Source: Chalara sp. BL73
Taxonomy: Eukaryota; Ascomycota; Leotiomycetes; Helotiales
Reading direction: 5' to 3'
NCBI GenBank assembly: GCA_918026815.1
Contig: CAKJVC010000107.1
Span: 620,001 to 684,000 of the forward strand
Length of the DNA: 64,000 bases
Positions 11,137 through 22,147 of the stretch are shown piece by piece (the first letter of the stretch is position 1; each line of letters opens with the position of its first letter). The notes under the pieces are model-generated. The model was not told the DNA's origin, ran no database searches, and saw nothing but the letters and a program-made list of their open reading frames with translations. Made by a program: the position numbers and the translations under genes.

Positions 11137-11839
11137 ATGGACGTCAAATCATCTCTTCCTGACCTTCAAAACAGGCATGACTTGCCGGTCAGCGCCAACC
11201 CTCCGCAACCAGCCATGTTTCCAACTTGCTTACCCTCGCAAGCAGCCACTTCCTTTACCCCCTCTCCGCCCCCTCGCACCAAGACCAAGATTGGACGGAC
11301 AATCATCGTCAATATCCACGGCACATATCGCGCCAGCGGTCATCTCGGTGGCAAAGCCTCCTACGGCGTGTTCTTTAACGAAGGCTCCGATTATAACACA
11401 GCGGGATACTTGCCCCCATCCCTCAGCCGCAAATCTTATATTGCGCAGGTATACGCTGCTCAGCGAGCTATTGAGCTCGTTGAGGACGTGGTAAGTAAAG
11501 AAGTAACGGGGATCACAGGGGTGGTGATTAGGAGTCAGAGCGAGTATGTGGTCAAGTGCTTTACTGAGTGGACGACGATTTGGGAGGAGAATGGCTGGAT
11601 TAATAGTTATGGGAATCCTGTCGTTAATAGGGCTGGTATTGAGAAGGTGGTGAGGCTGATTAGGGAGAGCAAGATCGAGAGAGGTGTGGAGATTAGGTTT
11701 GAACTTGTTGGAAAGAGGGACAATAAGCAGCCTATGCGGTTGGCTGAGAGTGTTTTCGAAAGGTATGTTTTATTGATGTTGTTGATCCTTGCGTTTCTGT
11801 CGAGTCCAATCTTTTTGTGACAGCATCTCAATCTTGTAG
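11137..11839 (+). CDS. RNase H-fold protein with degenerate active site
   Basis: Exon 11137-11762, a probable 61-nt intron (GTATGT...GTGACAG) and a 16-nt last exon to 11839 give 213 aa; without splicing it ends at 11820 with a hydrophobic tail. After a Pro-rich N-terminus, residues about 54-208 follow the RNase HI fold: IIVNIHGTYRASGHLG (strand 1), YIAQVYAAQRAIE (helix A), VVIRSQSEYVVKCFTEW (strand 4/helix B), ENGWINSYGNPVVN (handle/helix C region) and PMRLAES (last helix). The catalytic acids expected as TDG, AE.YAA, TDS and ADRLA are H61, Q104, Q134 and about M200, and the active-site His is about K193. It should therefore not cleave RNA/DNA hybrids by the RNase H mechanism; a binding role is inference. 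The next gene starts 135 bp downstream on the same strand. Confidence 0.75.
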
Positions 11840-11974
11840 TTATTTGCCTTTAGGATATTTGGCCACTTTCCGTTTGCATGTGATAAAAGTATAACCGAGA
11901 CAATTTTGTATTAATACTATTTAATTCTTGGGAGCAGAGCATATTTTGAGCTTTCCAACATAGTTTTTTCTGAC

Positions 11975-13631
11975 ATGTATAGTGAACCTCCCGCTACACA
12001 AGCCATTCACCAACCATGGCAAGCTGCCCTTAAGTATTGGGCCGAGACCGCACACTCCGTACCAGGCGCTCGCCGTCTCTGCGACCGTCTAAATATATAC
12101 CTCTGTAAAATGGCTTCCGGTAAGACCATCGACATTGTAGCACTTATTCGACGTCTCGTCGTTACAGGGGAGGATCACGCCGCTAATTTCGAGCTTATTT
12201 TTGGTCCTGAATGGAAGGCTGCTGTGTTTCAAGAATGGAGTATCATTCGTATTCAGGTACTCAATGGCGCAGCTGAAGCAGGAGCATCTAGGACAGTAGC
12301 AGAGGAGATAATGGATAGTGGTGCGCCTTGGTATAGACCACGTGCGGCGACTAGAGAGGAGACAGACAAGATGCGATGTCCTAACGATGAGGTTGAGAAG
12401 AAGAAAAACTTAACAAGGGATAATATAGAAAATAAGAAACAGGAGGACGCAGAGGTGATTGCGAGGACGGTGCTGGAGAGCGAATCAAAGAAGGACATTA
12501 CCAGTTCTGGTCGTGCGTTGATGTACCCCGATGCTTCCTACGACGCATACGCCAATCTTCTCCCAACCTCCCCAAAGGAAAAAGCCCACCGCCTCGTCAA
12601 TAACGACCCGGAAGCAATTGCGTGTGAGTTAGAGGATGAGGCTCATTGGAAGTACTTGGATAAGTATGTTAAGCAAGAGGAGGAGAATAGATTCCGATGC
12701 AAGGTGCCCGGATGCTGCAAGCTGTTCCAGGCAAAGCATTTTTGGAGGAAACACGCCCGATTACGCCATACAGAGGTATATGAAATGTACACCAAGGTTT
12801 GTAACCCTATGGGGAATGCAATCGCCAGCGCTTTGAAGAGCGAGAAAGGGATTTCGAACGAGACGGGAAATAAGCTAGATGAGCCGCACAACACCAGCAC
12901 CGATCGTTCAGAACTCGTGATCGACGAGCTCGGCGGGTCAAAGGAAGAGTCAGTGAAGAAGATTCCGCAACTGGAGATATCGTGCCTCCCCAGGGCCGAT
13001 AACACACAACTCCCAAATAAAGCATACGAGAAATGCTTCGAAGAGCCATGCACCAAGGATTTGCCTAAAAAGACCTTCATGACGGTCGGTGGTCACTTCC
13101 ATCCCACCAATGAGCAAATCTCGCGAGACTTGGAGGAAGATAACTCACTAACCGCGACGAAGTCTATTCAGGACACATCCAAGGCTGGCGGTGAAAAGCG
13201 GCCTTCATTATACGAGGATTCAACAGGGGCGGCTACAGCGAATGTGGGAAACCAGACGGAAATATCGAAGGAAGTGGCTACGGATACAGAACACGAAACA
13301 CTGACTACAGAACCCCGAATGGAAAAAACAATCTTACAGACTACATCGATTTCCCCTCCAATCAGGCCATCAGATGGAAAATCCTCAACGAACAAGGATC
13401 CAGCGGCAGAACACAAAATCGCGAAAACGAACACTGCAGAGGAAAGTTTGAAGAAGCATGGATCCGTGGGGGAACGTGAGGTTTTGGAAGGAGGCGTTAG
13501 CCTGGCGCAAGATCAGGATGATAATCAGACTTCGGAGTCGGAGGAGTGGGTTGATATTCTGGATATGGGTAAGTCTATCTTCTCCGTATTTGTGCAGATT
13601 GGTTTGCTGAGACGACGTAGATTCTGACTAG
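11975..13631 (+). CDS. C2H2-type protein with an Ars2/Serrate-like zinc finger
   Basis: Exon 11975-13568, a 52-nt intron (13569-13620, GTAAGT...CGTAG), and a last exon to 13631 that adds DSD and stop; 534 aa. The central region holds YLDKYVKQEEENRFRCKVPG, then CCKLFQAKHFWRKH and ARLRH. This resembles the Ars2/Pir2/Serrate finger, which binds RNA or protein partners in nuclear RNA metabolism. The N-terminal 120 residues are globular and unrecognised. Residues 130-170 are a charged coil. The C-terminal half is Ser/Thr/Glu-rich and disordered, ending in acidic EEWVDILDMDSD. It is much shorter than canonical Ars2 and is probably a divergent relative, not the orthologue. A 29-nt alternative intron at the 3' end was rejected as too short. 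Start is the first ATG; an upstream exon is not excluded. Confidence 0.62.
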
Positions 13632-13945
13632 ATTGGAGGTTCTTGTTTATGATCTGGGGATTTCTAGGGCGTAATTGGTTATAAGGATAGGCTGAGATTG
13701 CATTTTATCAGCTTGAGGAGGAGTAGGGAGGGTATTTTGGCTGGAGGTTTTCATGGTATTTTTCTGCATTTATCAGTCTCATTTCTCTCATGTCCGATAC
13801 AACGACGCTTCTAATCTACCTCGATGCTGGGTAATCGGTCGCAGATTTATTGCATATCATACTTTTTTACTTGGGTATTTCTTCAACAATGAAAGCAGGT
13901 ACTCAGAAATCTCCATGAACTTTATTGATATCGTAATCACTCCCA
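13632..13945. other. Short convergent intergenic region
   Basis: 3' ends of the C2H2 and CCCH genes meet here; nothing else seen. Confidence 0.5.
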
Positions 13946-15837
13946 CTAGATAGTCGGCAGTTCGAGAATCGTGCAGTAAACATGGCCCTCACTCCCCGTC
14001 CTCAAGTTCTTACCGCGATACATGTTCCCGGAAACATAGCGCGTGAGGAGGACCTCATCTCCCGGCCACACCTCCACTTTGCTCCTCGACGTGTCCTGTG
14101 CTTCGCGTGCCACGTAGGTGCGACCAATAGCGTAAACATCTGGTACTGCTTTGGATGCAGCAGCTGGTTGAGGGGAAGGGTCTATCAAGATGTCGGGGGT
14201 CAGCGTGATTGTTTTGGTCACAGCTTAGAGTGGGTATTATTTTCCAGACTTGACTGCTCTTAAGATATGTTTGGGAAGGAGCCCTTGCATATTTTAATAG
14301 CAAGCAACTCATGGCGCTTTCAACATCAGCGGGGTAACCTGCCTGGTCTGGGCGGAGGCATATTAGAAGTAAATGCCGGCATCGAGGAGCTGGACAAGTG
14401 ATTCGGCTTTGTTGGCTGTTCTGAGGTCTGATTACCTTCGTTTTGGGATGCCATTCTTTTTGGCGCGGTTCCTGCCATTCCGGTGGAGAGCCTCCTGTTC
14501 TCTCCTCCATCTGCTAGCCTCTCCTCTCTAATTCTCCTTTGTCCTAGGTTGAGAGCATTGCTTGACGTTGCTGTACTTGCGTTGCCGGTCGCTTTAGGAG
14601 GCTTTTCTGGATCGGGAACCGGATCTCCGTTCCCACCTGTCTTGGTTCTCTCCAGGGGACGTTTATAATCCAGGGCCATCTGCTTCGCCCTCGCATCGTA
14701 CAATTCTAATTCCCTCTCTCCCATATCCACCAGATCACAGAGCTGTTTGCATATCTCTTTTCTCGTAGGTAGTTCCGGTTCGAGGACTTCTTCGTCAGGG
14801 GACTCTGGGGAAGAAAATCTCATCCGTATATCGCCATCACCATCTTTCCACTCCTCCTGGTTCCGATGAGCATCCTTCTCATCATCCCTTGCTCTCCTTC
14901 TCCATCTCTCATACTCCTCCTTCTGTGCCTCTCTACCTGGACCCGCTTGCTCCGCAATGCCCCATGGCGTGTGTCTATGAGCATACCTACAGTCGTCTTC
15001 AGACTGCCTACAACAGCCGTTCGCCCAAAAATAGCAAGTCCATGCTTTCATTGTGTGATTCTCTCTGTTGCCATCGCGCTTAAACCATTCTCTCCTCTCC
15101 CTACGTGTCTGGTCTTCAACGTACTCATATGCGTCAAGGGTAGCATCTGCCGCGTCAGATCTGAGCGGCGGGAACCCTCTTAAGGTGTACCGATGAGAAA
15201 ACCTGCAGGCTTCAGGCCCCTTGCTACAGCCTTTGCCTGCCCAGAAGATGCATGTCCAAGCTTTGGCGCCAACCTCTGGTTGATAGACCTCCTCCCGCCG
15301 AGAACGCATTTCAATATCGCCATCCCTGTCCTTCTCAGCCGCCTTTTCCGTAGTTTGACCTATAATCTCTTTCGCATTCGTGATGTCCTTATCACTACCA
15401 ATCACAAAATCCTCAGCCTTAGCCTCATAATTCACACCTTTAACAGCGGTAACACCAGCTCTAAGAATCATCTCCTCGCCCTCCTTCCTCCGTCTCTTCC
15501 TCTCCTCCTCCTTTATTTCATAATCAATGCCCCTCGATTCTCTGGTCTCTTTCGCCAAAATCTCCTTAGCACGTAGCTCCGTCAAAGCGACGATATTTTT
15601 CCGCACCGCCTCATGCTGGGTTGTGATATGCTGGAGACGTTGCTGGATTTTCTGCTCGCTGTTGAGGAGTGAGGGCCCACTTGGAAAGCCGTTAAAGGTT
15701 GTAAAGATTGTGGCTCCGTAGGAGAAGGTCTGGGAAGCGTTAGATTCTTTTTCTAAGCCGTGATATGAAATGTAGGCTTTGTCACGTGCTTGTACATCGT
15801 CTGGCGCTTTGGAAGCTGCCGGTGATGGCTGAGCCAT
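13946..15837 (-). CDS. Double CCCH zinc-finger protein with SH3-like C-terminal domain
   Basis: Exon 15837-14343 and, across a probable GC-AG intron (14342-14182), exon 14181-13946; 576 aa. Two CCCH fingers are visible: WTCIFWAGKGCSKGPEACRF with SH, and WTCYFWANGCCRQSEDDCRY with AH (C-x7-C-x6-C-x3-H), each preceded by Lys-Ala. Such fingers usually bind RNA. Between and around them are charged coiled segments, including EIKEEERKRRRKEGEEMI. The tail exon encodes an SH3-like barrel (VEVWPGDEVLLTRYVSGNMY, then GHVYCTILELP). The tail exon has no ATG of its own, has a stop upstream in frame, and has a CTGAC branch site before TTGATAG, so it must be spliced from something. The only phase-matched donor I see in the CCCH exon is CCAG/GCAGGT. 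If the exons are not joined, the CCCH protein ends at 14326. Confidence 0.68.
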
Positions 15838-16837
15838 TTTTATGCGTGTTCTGTATGTGAGGGACTGGTATTTCAAAGACAAGGGAATTCAATCATATGA
15901 GGGGTTGGTCCGTTTTTATATATGGGGGTTGGAAAACAAATAGAACGAGTTTCAAGACTTCCTAGAATGGATGGGCCAAGCGAACAGTTTAGCGTCATTT
16001 GCCTAGTCACCCATTAACTCTTTTGGAAATTGATTGATAATACATAGCGGCAAACTCAGGATATGATATAAGGGTGTTCAAACCATCAATGAATAAATGG
16101 ACAGCCCTATCTCAGGCTATCACTGTAGTTTCAAGAATAAAATGGAACTTATACCCATGTTGGTCGATTTATTCATCCTATAGATAAGGATCACAACAGA
16201 GCTACTTGGCCGAGGCACGTCTTGCGATTATGATATATCATATGCATATTGGATATTATACATAAGGGGACCGTACATTGCTGAGAGACATGAACGTCGT
16301 GCGGCCACGTTCCAATTTCGCATAATTTTGAATGTGTCTAAACTGGCAAATATGGTACATTCTATGATGTGTTTGGCTAATACCTCAATCATGGAATCTA
16401 CTCTCCCATACTCCTAGTGTGGTAGCTACTATTTGCAGCTTGACTCTTCCTCTTCCTGTATGATCTACCACCCCATCTTAGTCGCTTCTTAAGTCTGATT
16501 ACGTCCTGTGGTTCTCCTTACCAGCCTCCTATCAGCTACAAGGCGTAATGTATAGAAGCTGCTCCGCAAGCTGCTCAACTCTCCTCTTCGGCAACATCGA
16601 GAGGACTGAGAAAGGTAGTCGTAAACTGAGCCATATAGCACATACCAGAATTAATTCTGTACCTTGCTCAATTCCGGTCTCTGAACTATAGCTTGATGAC
16701 ATAGTTTTCCTGTGCGTCGAAATGTAGTTGGTGCAGCTGACATAAGTCTCGTACTTCTATGTACTAACCTCGCGTTATTCTGTATCCCTGCGGAGTGAAA
16801 TTCGTTTGTATCGTGCTTCAGATGCGTGTCCTTCTTT
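15838..16837. other. Intergenic, no supported gene
   Basis: Promoter and leader of the CCCH gene at the left and the 3' end of the Atg37-like gene at the right. No gene-like ORF or RNA gene seen. Confidence 0.5.
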
Positions 16838-17911
16838 TCATCTCGCTGGCAATATCATCCTCAAATATTCCCTCCCGATCTTGAGACCCTGCCTAACAAG
16901 ATCCTCAAATCTCCTGTCTTTCCTTTTTCGCAGCCAAAGCAGCACCAAGCCAAGTAGAAATCCATCCACCAGCGCATGCCTTACCACAAGCCATAAAAAC
17001 CACGCAATCCAGCTCCCCAAGCTTCTACTCTTCCTCCCTTGCCACTCCCTCCCGGTATTAATCTGCTCCCTCAGCGCCGCAACCTCAGCAGTCATCTTCA
17101 CCAGTGCCTGCTCGATACTCTTCCGCCACTTCCGTGTCTTGTTATCTTTCTTTTCGTCGTCATACTCTTTATCCTCCTCAAACTGCCCTAGCCGCCGTGC
17201 CGACTCGCGCTCCTCCTCATCGTCCTGGCTCATCGGACTTAGTACCCTCATCGGTCCCTCCGTCCCACTTTGTGGTTGCTGAAATTGCCGCGGCTGGGTT
17301 GTAAATGTAGAAACCCTTCGACCTGGGGAAGATCCGGATGAGCTTGCACTATTGTTCTTGATTTGGTCCCAGACAAATTCTAGTTCTGCCACTAGTTCTC
17401 GCGCATCTCTATATCCCAATTAGCCTCCTTCCTTTTGCCTCCATAAAACTACAGAAAGAGCGACGTACGCAGTTGTACTAGCATATTTATGCATCGTCTC
17501 AATCAGCGCCTCGATATACCTCCTCTTTGCCTCTGTGCGACTCACCCCCCTCTGCGCATCCCACGCATCCCATTTGTCCCGTTCCCGCTTCAGGTCATCG
17601 CCCTCTAGTCCGCCTGCTGAGCCGGAGTCGCCATCGCGGTAACTTGAAGGACGGGCCATGACGCCATCAACGTCGCCTTCCATTGCTTGTTTGTAGAGGC
17701 CATAGAGGCGAAGCCGGTCGGCCGGTGGTGGGCGTGAGGCGCCGGTTTTGGGGATCTTCTTGACAGTGTTGAGGGCATGGACGAACACTCGATCTGGGAG
17801 TTTCTTAGTCTCTCCTTTATACTTAAACCCCTTTGTAAAGCTTTCCGAGAAGCAGAGATTCTGAGAGCGCAAACACATGGTAGATATTCACATACCCACG
17901 GAGTCCGCCAT
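16838..17911 (-). CDS. atg37: Atg37/ACBD5-like acyl-CoA-binding membrane protein
   Basis: Three exons: 17911-17896 (16 nt), 17793-17469, 17408-16838; 303 aa. Splicing gives MADSVDRVFVHALNTVKKIP and then the acyl-CoA-binding core (RPPPADRLRLYGLYKQAMEG ... RYIEALIETMHKYAST), residues about 6-120, with the usual Y/K ligand region. A Ser/Asp-rich linker, a coiled coil (KWRKSIEQALVKMTAEVAAL) and one C-terminal hydrophobic segment with basic flank (SLGSWIAWFLWLVVRHALV ... LLWLRKRK) follow. This layout matches Atg37/ACBD5, a tail-anchored peroxisomal protein that binds acyl-CoA and helps pexophagy and organelle contacts. The peroxisomal location is inferred from the family. The tiny first exon is chosen because the ORF's own upstream sequence has no ACBP-like start and because MADSVDRVF fits the family. 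Confidence 0.88.
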
Positions 17912-18694
17912 CGTATCTACGTATCTCCCTCAATGCTCTTGTCTTGTTCAAGCAGCCCACTCTCCGTAACCGGTTTGATAGTATTGTTTCTAAGTATGCA
18001 AAATATTACAGCGACGACATAGGATAGTAACGAGGGGAATATCCTGAGAAATGACGCGAAAGGAAAGGCTTTGTATTCAAAGATCGAAATTGGCTATCAT
18101 GCGCTCAATGTTGATTATTCGCGTGTGCTGCTGCCAGTGCCTCGGCGCAAGTACAGAAATCGACAGGGGGCGGTCGGGGAAGTGGGTCGGTTATCTTGTG
18201 TCAGGCTTGGGGTATGTAGCTTGACGTAAATTGTTAATTTTCTGCTATTAATGGTTTATTTTAGAGGAACATCAGGTGAAAAGGATTTCTGGTGATGAAA
18301 GATCTAACAGGAAAGTAATGTGTGGTTTTGCGAAGCAAGCATTGCATCTATTTGGTTGAACGGAGCGAATGTGAGCAAGCCACGACATGAGCAGTGATGT
18401 ATTTGCATGTATCATGCATATATAGCCATTCCCGACTGAGTCCCATGTAGAAATTCGTATGTTTTTCTTCTTATAAAGGAAAATTTATGTATTATATAAG
18501 CTCGATTGTGGATTCTGCTCGACTATTTGCGCAGTTATGGAAAATTCAACAGGCTTTTAGGTCGACATAATAATCGTCGCAGAAGCCTCTAACATGCAAT
18601 ATTCTGGGTATCATGACAAAACTAACGCCGGCAATGCTACCCTTGTTGATCATTCCCAAATGCCCTGATAGCCTCCAATTCATGATATATATTC
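17912..18694. other. Intergenic, no supported gene
   Basis: Upstream region of the Atg37-like gene and 3' end of the RNase III gene. No supported coding or RNA feature. Confidence 0.5.
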
Positions 18695-20143
18695 TCACTT
18701 TGACTGCTCCGTGCTATGGACGCCATGACTTGCCAAAGCAGCTTGTTCTCTTTCTGCAAGCTCTTCCATCATCTTCTTTCTGTCACCGTACAACTTCATC
18801 ATCGTGGGGTTGCTCAGCACTTTGCGAGCTGCCTCGTTCCCTGCGTCTTTCTTTCCATTTCCAGTGCCTGTTGCTAATAGCTTCTTCGTCTCACCGAGAC
18901 CGGTCAGATATACACCTACCGTGAAAATTGTAAGCTTATCCTTTCCCTTTCTCACGTCCGCTGCATCGAGATAATCGATCCTAACACCAGGCGCTTTAAT
19001 TGCGTTGCGTAAAAGTTCCTTGTTGTTGACCTCTTTGATCGGTGCAATATCAACTTGATCTCCCAGTAGCTTCCACATTGGACTCTCAGGCAAGCCACGC
19101 TTTTCGTTCTCTACAATGTCCTTTCGTAGAGTCATTCCCCATAGGTCTTTTAGCCACTGCACAGCTTTATTAAACCCATTAGCTGGATCGGAAAGCACAA
19201 CAGCGGCTATGTATGCCTCAAATACATCGCCCTCAATCTTGATCTGGTCTTTCTTCTCCAGTAGCGAAAATGGCCTATCTTTTGGCATCACAATGCGCTT
19301 CTCGAAACCGTATTGTTTGGCATATTCAGCTAACTGAATGTTTTTGACCAAGCGTTCTCTCATTTGGGAGGACTTTCCAGGAGTGTGTGCTGAGAAAGTC
19401 TTGGAAATGAGAAGAGTTGCAGTCAGTTCCATATAGATATCCCCTACCCATTCCAATCGCTCATAGCTCAGGTTTGCATAACCAGCAACTCCTTGATGAG
19501 TAAAGGCAGCCTTGGCAAGGAAGGGATCTAGCACTTCTGGAAGTTTTGGAAGCTTTTGAGGGATATCTGCCGAATTCCACCCTGTAAGTTGAAAGCCCGA
19601 TAGCATGCTGACATTATGCTTGTTCACATTATCAGACTGCACCGACTGATTAGAAGGCTTTGACTTTGTACTGGAAACAGGAGCCGCAGAGGTTGGGCTT
19701 GGGACACTGAAGCCATTTCTCTGGGCGTGCTCCGCTACTTTGGTTCGCACGCTGGAACTTTCATTGAAAAGCTCAGCCCCTAGGTCCCCAAGGAATGCGT
19801 TCATCCCCTCAGCAGCGAGAGCGGCCTCTAAGTTCGAGCAAGCGCCAAGCAAAGTGGATACGGCAGCTGACACAGTAGCAGGAAGCTCTCTTTTTGACGC
19901 AGGTGTTTTCGACAGATTTGAAGCTTCATCCTGGTTATTGGGCTATATAGAATTTTAGCTCATGCCCACATTCCTGTGAGAAAAAATACTCATATGAAAT
20001 GAAGAATGTCGATCAACAGTGATTTCGGGGAAACATACCTCGTGACTATTCTCGCTGGCTGTCTTGTATCTTTTGTGCTTAGATTCTTCCTTCTCAGAGG
20101 CATTCTCAGATTTTCTTTTATGCATAGAGAAGAGACCCTCCAT
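18695..20143 (-). CDS. Ribonuclease III (Rnt1/Pac1-like) with dsRNA-binding domain
   Basis: Exons 20143-20039 and 19942-18695 (intron 96 nt, GTATGT...TATATAG), 450 aa. The N-terminus is Lys/Arg-rich (KRKSENASEKEESKHKRYK), compatible with a nuclear signal. The RNase III domain starts near residue 165 and carries the signature ERLEWVGDIYMEL (residues about 196-208) and the second acidic motif KIEGDVFEAYIAAVVLSD; all four metal-binding acids are present, so it should be active. A C-terminal dsRBD is recognisable (TIFTVGVYLTGL ... GNGKKDAGNEAARKVL). Rnt1/Pac1 enzymes cut stem-loops in pre-rRNA, snRNA and snoRNA precursors. Its length and dsRBD argue against the related mitoribosomal proteins. It is transcribed divergently from mS33 across 227 bp. 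Confidence 0.9.
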
Positions 20144-20370
20144 TTTGTTAAGAAAGCACTGTTGTCATAAATATGCGTAGGGACTGAAGTAAATCATCGA
20201 AGTCAAGAAATAAAATGTAGAATATGGTTATCGGGTCGGAAATTCTATGTACCGCTTGGTGGCGACAGGGATATCGATGGACCCACTGCGCTTAGGTTCA
20301 TGAATCTATCACCAACGTTCACGACTGCACGCTGCGACTCTTCCGACTGTGCAGGCCAGCAATTCCACAA
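20144..20370. promoter_or_regulatory. Short divergent promoter region, RNase III / mS33
   Basis: The start codons of the RNase III gene (minus) and the mS33 gene (plus) are 227 bp apart, so both promoters and leaders must lie here. No specific element is claimed. Confidence 0.5.
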
Positions 20371-20803
20371 ATGGCTGTCCCACGGGCTAGGGTTCTTGAT
20401 TTGATGAAGGTATATACGTAAACGATGCATTTCTCGATCTATGACTAATCATATTAGGTCCAATGCAAGGTCTTCAACCACACATTCAACCCGGAAGGGC
20501 TTCGACTGGGAAACAAGATTCTGCGCCAACGTCTCAAGGGACCTGTGATTGCCGAGTACTATCCACGGAAGATGTCTACATTGAAGGATCTGCGGAAGGC
20601 GTTCTCTGGACCTGATGGCTTTGAGGTTCCAATGGACGATCATGAGGAATGGGAGGAGAAGCACAAGATGTGGGTTTTGGGTTCCTTCGTACGAGTACCG
20701 GCGATACTAATGATGGGACAGTATAAAAGCAAGAGGAAAGGGTGCACCAAAGAAGAAGCGGACAGCGGAAGAATCCAAGAAGTTCAAGGGCAAGAAGAAA
20801 TAG
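20371..20803 (+). CDS. RSM27: Mitochondrial small-subunit ribosomal protein mS33 (Rsm27)
   Basis: Three exons: 20371-20409, 20458-20669, 20722-20803; 110 aa, the normal size. The product begins MAVPRARVLDLMK, continues VQCKVFNHTFNPEGLRLGNK and KGPVIAEYYPRKMSTLKDLR, and ends in a basic tail (GKGAPKKKRTAEESKKFKGK) typical of fungal Rsm27/mS33. Introns of 48 and 52 nt have CTAAT branch sites and keep frame (K/V and AT|T). Part of the mitoribosome small subunit head. The longer plus-strand ORF through 20940 is intron read-through. Confidence 0.93.
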
Positions 20804-22147
20804 AAGACGGCCAGACGATGGCGGGACTGTATAATAAGCTGTATATGGAACGCATTGCCGGCGTTTGGAAGATCAAGGAAGTATTTGGGTGTAAAATGTT
20901 CATCAACTCAAGGAAAGTGTCTTCAAGGGAGAGCATGTAAAGTTTATATGATGTCTCATGATATGTGAGATGCCTTCAGCTCACCGCTGGCCGTTTGATT
21001 GGTGTTATCCTAGCCACTTTAAAAGAGTGGTTAAGTTTAATCCATTATCATGGACTTACCTCGAGATCTATCTATTGGGATTCCCTGTTGTGGTCTGCGC
21101 AAGGTCGTTTTGGGGATACCTTCCATTTCTCTCTGCGTCTGTTACCTATGCGAAGTATGAGAAACTTTGCCTTTTTAGTACTTTGTGTAACTGTTTAATT
21201 TTTTTGCCAAAGGAACTTGTGTTTTTTTCTCTCTACCACGTTGCCCCATCTACAACGACCAGAGCCTTCTATAGCAAATGCGCCAAGACGGGGAGCAGTG
21301 CAGCCGGAAGGATATCCAGTCTGCTCTTTCCTTTCTCAATTTTCACGGCAGCACCTTGATAAACACAACCTCGGCTCTCCCTTTTCTCTTTCCTTTTTAT
21401 ATATATAACAGCCAATCAAGTCCGTCAATCAGAATGGGCTGGCATAAAACCAATCGCATTATTTTGCCGAAAGGTTTCCATACAAGGAAAAGGTGAAGAT
21501 ATACTTTTCTGCCCTCGGAATGTCCAAATTATTTGAAAGAAGCTCTAGCTGAGATAGATATGTAGCGAATTTTACATCCCTAGAGTGGTAAATCCCCGCT
21601 CCTGCTCTTATGACTAGTTTCATTTACTTGCAAAAAGCGTGCCCAACCTGCCCTCCAGGTAGCCATTTTAAGGGTTAACAAGGCTGCTACCGATCACGTT
21701 CAGATCTTTCCCGTAGGGTGCCTTTGTTATTGACTATCAGGTATTGCTTACGCACACTGTTTATTGAATATGAATAAAGATAAGATGCAGCAGGATGCCT
21801 GGTTATCGCTCCCCAAACTATTTTATATCCCAAGAATCTTCCGCTCACACTCTCCTTCGACATTAAAATTCTCCCTACATGTCCGCCATACCACAACATT
21901 CTCTCCCCTGCACTGCACCCGAACGCCCGCTTTCAGGCGTGCTTTCCTCATCTACTGCCTGACTGGAGCTACGACTCCTATCGATTTTCCCCCATCTTTG
22001 CCTTCTCCTTGTAACCTTTCCACATCACCCACCATCTACTCTTCCACCTACGCGTCGAGATATTTACACCATCTTCTCTGGGGCTGAGCCCGTATCACCT
22101 CCACTCGATCATTATCTTCTACGAAGATTTTGGAGAAGATCACAACC
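20804..22147. other. Intergenic / long leader of the Pumilio gene
   Basis: No ORF here has support. The 3' half is C/T-rich (21840-22080), as in fungal 5' leaders. Confidence 0.45.

Noticed and set aside
13569..13597. 29-nt intron at the end of the C2H2 gene
   Set aside because: Too short; a 52-nt intron from the same donor gives a clean acidic C-terminus.
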